DNA from: Flavobacteriaceae bacterium MAR_2010_72
Lineage (GTDB): Bacteria > Bacteroidota > Bacteroidia > Flavobacteriales > Flavobacteriaceae
Assembly: GCA_003550275.1 (NCBI GenBank)
Contig: QXCW01000002.1
Location: 310,001 to 374,000, forward strand
Length of the DNA stretch: 64,000 bases
Reading direction: 5' to 3'
Shown here: one piece after another, positions 60,560-64,000 of the stretch
How positions within the stretch are numbered: position 1 is the stretch's first letter
Layout of the letters: every line of letters begins with the position of its first letter
Translations under genes and position numbers: made by a program
The notes under the pieces: generated by a model
Seen by the model: the letters and a program-made list of their open reading frames with translations, nothing else
Database searches by the model: none
Told to the model about the DNA's origin: nothing

Positions 60560-62143
60560 ATGATTACGGGAAACAACTATATTGGAAATAAACAATCAGC
60601 AAAAGGAGAAACAACCTATAAAACATTCAATCCTCAACTGAATATTGAAAATAAGCCAATATTTACTGAAGCTACACAAGAAGAAATTAATGAAGCGGTT
60701 CATTTGGCTACTGCAGCTTTTAAAACCTTCAGATCGATTTCAAGATTAAAGAAAGCAGACTTTCTAAATGTCGTTGCCGATGAGATTTTGGCGCTTGATG
60801 ATGAATTGATTGAAACTTATTGTTCAGAATCTGGCCTGCCCGAAGGTAGAGCAAAAGGTGAACGCGGCAGAACTGTTGGGCAGTTACGTATGTTCGCTGA
60901 TCTGGTTTTAGAAGGAGCATGGATTGAAGCCACCATTGATACGGCTGAACCAGAGCGACAACCCTTACCAAAACCAGATATCCGAAAAATGCTTGTACCT
61001 CTGGGGCCTGTTGTTGTATTTGGAGCGAGTAACTTCCCATTGGCATATTCAACTGCTGGAGGTGATACTGCGGCGGCATTTGCAGCGGGTTGCCCAGTAA
61101 TTGTAAAATCCCATCCCATGCATTCGGGAACTGGGGAATTAGTTGCTTCAGCAATTATAAAAGCAGCAAAACGTACAGGAATGCCCAATGGTGTATTTTC
61201 AAACTTAAACAGTAGTGGCATTGAAGTGGGTTCACAACTCGTTAAACATCCAGGTGTAAAGGCTGTTGGTTTTACAGGAAGCATAAGAGGAGGACGGGCA
61301 TTGTATGATTTAGCCGCCCAACGTGACGAGCCCATTCCTGTGTTTGCTGAAATGGGAAGCGTAAATCCGGTAGTTATTTTACCAGAAGCTTTAAAAAACA
61401 GAAGTGTTTCTTTGGCAAAAACCTATGCGGGTTCCATTACTTTAGGAACGGGACAATTTTGTACCAATCCTGGTTTGCTTTTAGGAATAAAAAGTGAAGG
61501 TCTTTCAGAGTTCATTAAAAATTTATCAGATGAAATTATAAAGATTGAGCCCTCTTGCATGTTGCATCCAAATATTATAGGAGCTTATGAAAAGAATAAA
61601 CAAAAAGCCATGTCACAGGCAAACTTACGTGTAGCTGCAGATTATGAGTTGGATGTGCAAACCAATTATGCAAGACAAGCCATAACGACAGTAGAAGGTA
61701 AAACGTTTTTAGAAAATCCAAATTTGCATCAAGAAGTATTTGGTCCGTATTCAATCGTTGTACAGTGTGAAAATACAGCGCAATTAACAGACCTAATTTC
61801 AAAATTGGAAGGCCAGCTTACAGGAACCTTAATTGCCGATGAAAATGAAGCTTCGCAGTATCCAGAACTAATTTCTGCTTTGCAAAATCGTGTGGGCAGA
61901 CTAATTTTTAATGGAGCTCCAACAGGTGTTGAGGTATGCCCATCAATGACTCATGGCGGTCCATATCCTGCTTCTACAGATAGTCGCTTTACAGCGGTTG
62001 GTATTCATTCTATAAAGCGATGGGTGAGGCCATTTAGTTATCAAGATTGGCCAAACGATCTACTTCCTGATGAATTAAAAAACGAAAATCCTTTAGGTAT
62101 TTTAAGACACTTAAACGGTATGCTTACAAACCAGAACATTTAA
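60560..62143 (+). CDS. 2,5-dioxovalerate (alpha-ketoglutarate semialdehyde) dehydrogenase
   Basis: A 527-residue NAD(P)+-dependent aldehyde dehydrogenase that would oxidise 2-oxoglutarate semialdehyde to 2-oxoglutarate. The catalytic Cys is in GTGQFCTNPG, the general-base Glu in AEMGSVNPVV and the cofactor site in FGASNFPLAYSTAGGDTAAA then GFTGSIRGG. The long N-terminus and the FGASNFP and GAPTGVEVCPSM segments are special to this subgroup. It follows the DapA-family gene by 33 bp. Together they convert the hydroxyproline-derived pyrroline to a TCA intermediate. Confidence 0.9.
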   Translation: MITGNNYIGNKQSAKGETTYKTFNPQLNIENKPIFTEATQEEINEAVHLATAAFKTFRSISRLKKADFLNVVADEILALDDELIETYCSESGLPEGRAKGERGRTVGQLRMFADLVLEGAWIEATIDTAEPERQPLPKPDIRKMLVPLGPVVVFGASNFPLAYSTAGGDTAAAFAAGCPVIVKSHPMHSGTGELVASAIIKAAKRTGMPNGVFSNLNSSGIEVGSQLVKHPGVKAVGFTGSIRGGRALYDLAAQRDEPIPVFAEMGSVNPVVILPEALKNRSVSLAKTYAGSITLGTGQFCTNPGLLLGIKSEGLSEFIKNLSDEIIKIEPSCMLHPNIIGAYEKNKQKAMSQANLRVAADYELDVQTNYARQAITTVEGKTFLENPNLHQEVFGPYSIVVQCENTAQLTDLISKLEGQLTGTLIADENEASQYPELISALQNRVGRLIFNGAPTGVEVCPSMTHGGPYPASTDSRFTAVGIHSIKRWVRPFSYQDWPNDLLPDELKNENPLGILRHLNGMLTNQNI

Positions 62144-62160
62144 TTTTAAATAGTTGTTTT

Positions 62161-63882
62161 ATGAAAAGTTTCAAACTTTTATTAGTCATTTTTTGTTTTG
62201 GAATGTTGTCCTTCCAAGTGCCCTCAAATTCTGATAAATTAAGCGCCATCATTGCGACATACGAAGCAGAGCGGGACTATGATTTTGAGTGGAGCGAATC
62301 TGTTGAGAGCACAGCAAAATATTATCAAGCAGAGGCTGATTTTTCAAAGAAATTAAAAGAAGAATTAGAACAAGTTTCAGAAGAAGGCTTATCCGAAACC
62401 GAGAAAATTTCAAGAGCCTTGTTACTGTTTGTTTTGCAAGATAAGATAGATGAAAACACCTATAAAACTTACTTAAATACCATTACAAATGAATCTGCTT
62501 TTCATTTAAACTTAAGCAGAATGGGAAATAGGACGCTGAACACCAAAGAGCAAGTTGATGACTACCTTAGACAACTTGACAAATTGCCCAAACGAATTGA
62601 TTATAATCTCGATTTGTTAAGAGCTTCAGCAAAAGAAGGTTTGGCACAACCCAGAGTTGTTTTTAATAATTATGACGACACCTATAACAAGCATATAGTG
62701 TCAGAAGTAACAACAAGTGAATTTTACAAACCATTTTTAAATTTACCAGATTCGTTTTCTCTAAGTTTAAAGGATTCAATAATTCAGGTTGCCAAGGTCA
62801 GTGTTCAAAAAAATGCGGTAGATCAATACAAAAAAATAAAGCGTTTTTTTATTGATGAATATTTCCCTAACACCAGAAAAGGACTAGGTATTTCAACGGT
62901 GCCAAATGGCGAAGCGTTTTACCAAAATAGGATTAACTACTTTACAACGAGTAATCAGTATACCGCCGACGATATTCATCAAATTGGATTAAATGAAGTA
63001 GCACGTATCAAAGCCGAAATGCAAACCATTATTGATGATTTAGGATTTAATGGCAGCTTTGCTGATTTCTTGGAATTTTTAAGAACCGATGAACAATTCT
63101 ATCCTAAAACAGCTAAAGAGCTGCTAATGTTTGCGCGTGATATAGCAAAACGCATCGATGCTGAATTACCCAAATTTTTTAAAACCTTACCTCGAAAACC
63201 TTATGGGGTTATTCCAGTTCCAGCCGATCTAGCTCCTAATTATACAGGAGGAAGATATTCAGGATCTAATAGCGACACAACAGCTGGATTTTATTGGGTA
63301 AACACCTACAACTTGCCAAACAGAACTTTATATACAATTCCTGCTTTAACAGCTCATGAAGCCGTTCCTGGGCATCATTTGCAAATCTCATTAAACAACG
63401 AACTTCCTGAAACCATTCCTAGTTTTAGAAGGCGATTATATTTATCGGCCTACGGTGAAGGCTGGGGCTTATATTCAGAGTATTTAGCCCATGAAATGAA
63501 TATTTACACAACGCCTTACGAAAAATTTGGTCGGCTAACCTACGAAATGTGGAGAGCCTGTAGGTTGGTAGTTGATACTGGAGTGCACGCCAAAGGCTGG
63601 ACTAGGCAGCAAATGCTGGATTATATGGCAAAAAATACAGCCTTGTCCATTCATGAAGTGACTACTGAAACCGATCGCTATATTTCTTGGCCTGGGCAAG
63701 CCTTATCTTATAAAATTGGTGAGATTAAAATAAGAGAGCTACGTAAAAATGCAGAGGCAGGTTTAGGTGATAAATTTGATATCCGAGAATTTCATGAAGT
63801 CATTCTCGCAGAAGGTACAGTTACACTTTCAATCATGGAACAGCGTGTAAACAACTATATCGAGAACGTTAAAAATGAGTAA
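62161..63882 (+). CDS. Exported DUF885-family metallopeptidase-like protein
   Basis: A 573-residue exported protein with signal peptide (MKSFKLLLVIFCFGMLSFQV). The zinc site is H399-E-A-V-P-G-H405-H in TAHEAVPGHHLQISLNN, a DUF885 feature related to HExxH peptidases. The further GEGWGLYSEYLAHEM carries the third ligand region, and REFHEVILAEGTVTLSIME closes the domain. DUF885 proteins are predicted secreted or surface peptidases. It lies between the dehydrogenase and the epimerase genes, so it may cut collagen-like or cell-wall peptides to release (hydroxy)proline. Its stop overlaps the next start by 8 bp. Confidence 0.8.
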   Translation: MKSFKLLLVIFCFGMLSFQVPSNSDKLSAIIATYEAERDYDFEWSESVESTAKYYQAEADFSKKLKEELEQVSEEGLSETEKISRALLLFVLQDKIDENTYKTYLNTITNESAFHLNLSRMGNRTLNTKEQVDDYLRQLDKLPKRIDYNLDLLRASAKEGLAQPRVVFNNYDDTYNKHIVSEVTTSEFYKPFLNLPDSFSLSLKDSIIQVAKVSVQKNAVDQYKKIKRFFIDEYFPNTRKGLGISTVPNGEAFYQNRINYFTTSNQYTADDIHQIGLNEVARIKAEMQTIIDDLGFNGSFADFLEFLRTDEQFYPKTAKELLMFARDIAKRIDAELPKFFKTLPRKPYGVIPVPADLAPNYTGGRYSGSNSDTTAGFYWVNTYNLPNRTLYTIPALTAHEAVPGHHLQISLNNELPETIPSFRRRLYLSAYGEGWGLYSEYLAHEMNIYTTPYEKFGRLTYEMWRACRLVVDTGVHAKGWTRQQMLDYMAKNTALSIHEVTTETDRYISWPGQALSYKIGEIKIRELRKNAEAGLGDKFDIREFHEVILAEGTVTLSIMEQRVNNYIENVKNE

Positions 63883-64000
63883 GAGTACCTTTGTCTGTAT
63901 TGATGCACATACCTGTGGAAATCCGGTGAGAGTCATCAAGGAAGGCGGGCCTAGGCTTATCGGTAATACCATGAGCGAAAAACGCCAGCACTTTATAAAA
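63875..64000 (+). CDS. 4-hydroxyproline epimerase / proline racemase family (partial, 3' end off window)
   Basis: The first 42 codons only. They read MSKSTFVCIDAHTCGNPVRV then IKEGGPRLIGNTMSEKRQHF. The DAHTCGNPVRV start and the MSEKRQHF helix are characteristic of the hydroxyproline epimerase branch of the proline racemase family; the catalytic Cys residues come later and are off the window. It would convert trans-4-hydroxy-L-proline to cis-4-hydroxy-D-proline, the first step before the missing oxidase, the DapA-type deaminase and the dehydrogenase. Start overlaps the DUF885 stop, so same transcript. Confidence 0.85.
   Translation, partial: MSKSTFVCIDAHTCGNPVRVIKEGGPRLIGNTMSEKRQHFIK

Noticed and set aside
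60729-61335. Long open frames on the reverse strand inside the 2,5-dioxovalerate dehydrogenase gene
   Set aside because: Antisense to a well-conserved enzyme; products have no domain signature and odd composition.
1-64000. CRISPR arrays, insertion sequences, prophage or toxin-antitoxin loci
   Set aside because: No regularly spaced repeats, transposase, integrase or phage structural motifs were seen on reading through both strands.

Overview
The window looks like a chromosomal segment of a marine-type Flavobacteriaceae (Bacteroidota). It is AT-rich. Its promoters carry the Bacteroidota -33 TTTG / -7 TAnnTTTG signature, cleanest in front of the tRNA-Asp gene. It encodes a very large secreted protein with a C-terminal sorting domain of the type IX secretion kind, a hybrid two-component regulator with an AraC-type output domain, a DnaE with an N-terminal proofreading domain, and several SPI/SPII proteins of flavobacterial families (DUF6252, DUF5679). 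No phage, insertion sequence, CRISPR array or defence island is visible.

Layout. 1-8.5 kb is housekeeping: rpsP (partial, reverse), a DUF6252 lipoprotein, a DUF2383 protein, dnaE, trxA, clpP, a DUF58 protein and tRNA-Asp. 9-20 kb is signalling: a TPR/histidine kinase/receiver/AraC hybrid beside a duplicated-domain lipoprotein, then SRPBCC and YegP-like proteins, a multi-PAS sigma-54 activator and a tightly overlapped STAS-like / PAS histidine kinase / single receiver set. 20-29 kb is catabolic: an esterase remnant, the glycerol operon glpD-glpK-glpF, convergent hutHU for histidine breakdown, and a divergent LysR gene. 29-34 kb is the 1636-residue secreted protein.

34-44.5 kb is the most unusual part: three arylsulfotransferase-like beta-propeller proteins (two secreted, one lipoprotein), a protein resembling chorismate lyase, a flavin monooxygenase, a PAPS-type sulfotransferase and an MFS transporter, all on one strand. 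I read it as a candidate pathway that makes, sulfates and exports a small aromatic or lipid-like product; no step is proven from sequence. 44.7-50.2 kb holds two two-component systems separated by a tiny secreted peptide, followed by a candidate small RNA with its own promoter. 50-58.5 kb is mixed: membrane proteins, a GT2 glycosyltransferase with a flippase-like partner, ruvC, hemW, a cyclase-family hydrolase, YjbR-like and PhnA-like proteins. 58.6-64 kb is an AraC-controlled cluster for 4-hydroxyproline breakdown (DapA-family deaminase, 2,5-dioxovalerate dehydrogenase, DUF885 peptidase, start of a 4-hydroxyproline epimerase).

A recurring theme is regulatory: at four intergenic regions a pair of direct repeats spaced 20-22 bp sits just upstream of a TAnnTTTG-like box, in three of them where the -33 element would be. 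This fits activator-dependent promoters. One further region has 11-bp-phased TTAAT repeats before an OmpR-type two-component system, and the hut/LysR intergenic region has four inverted half-sites over the hut promoter.
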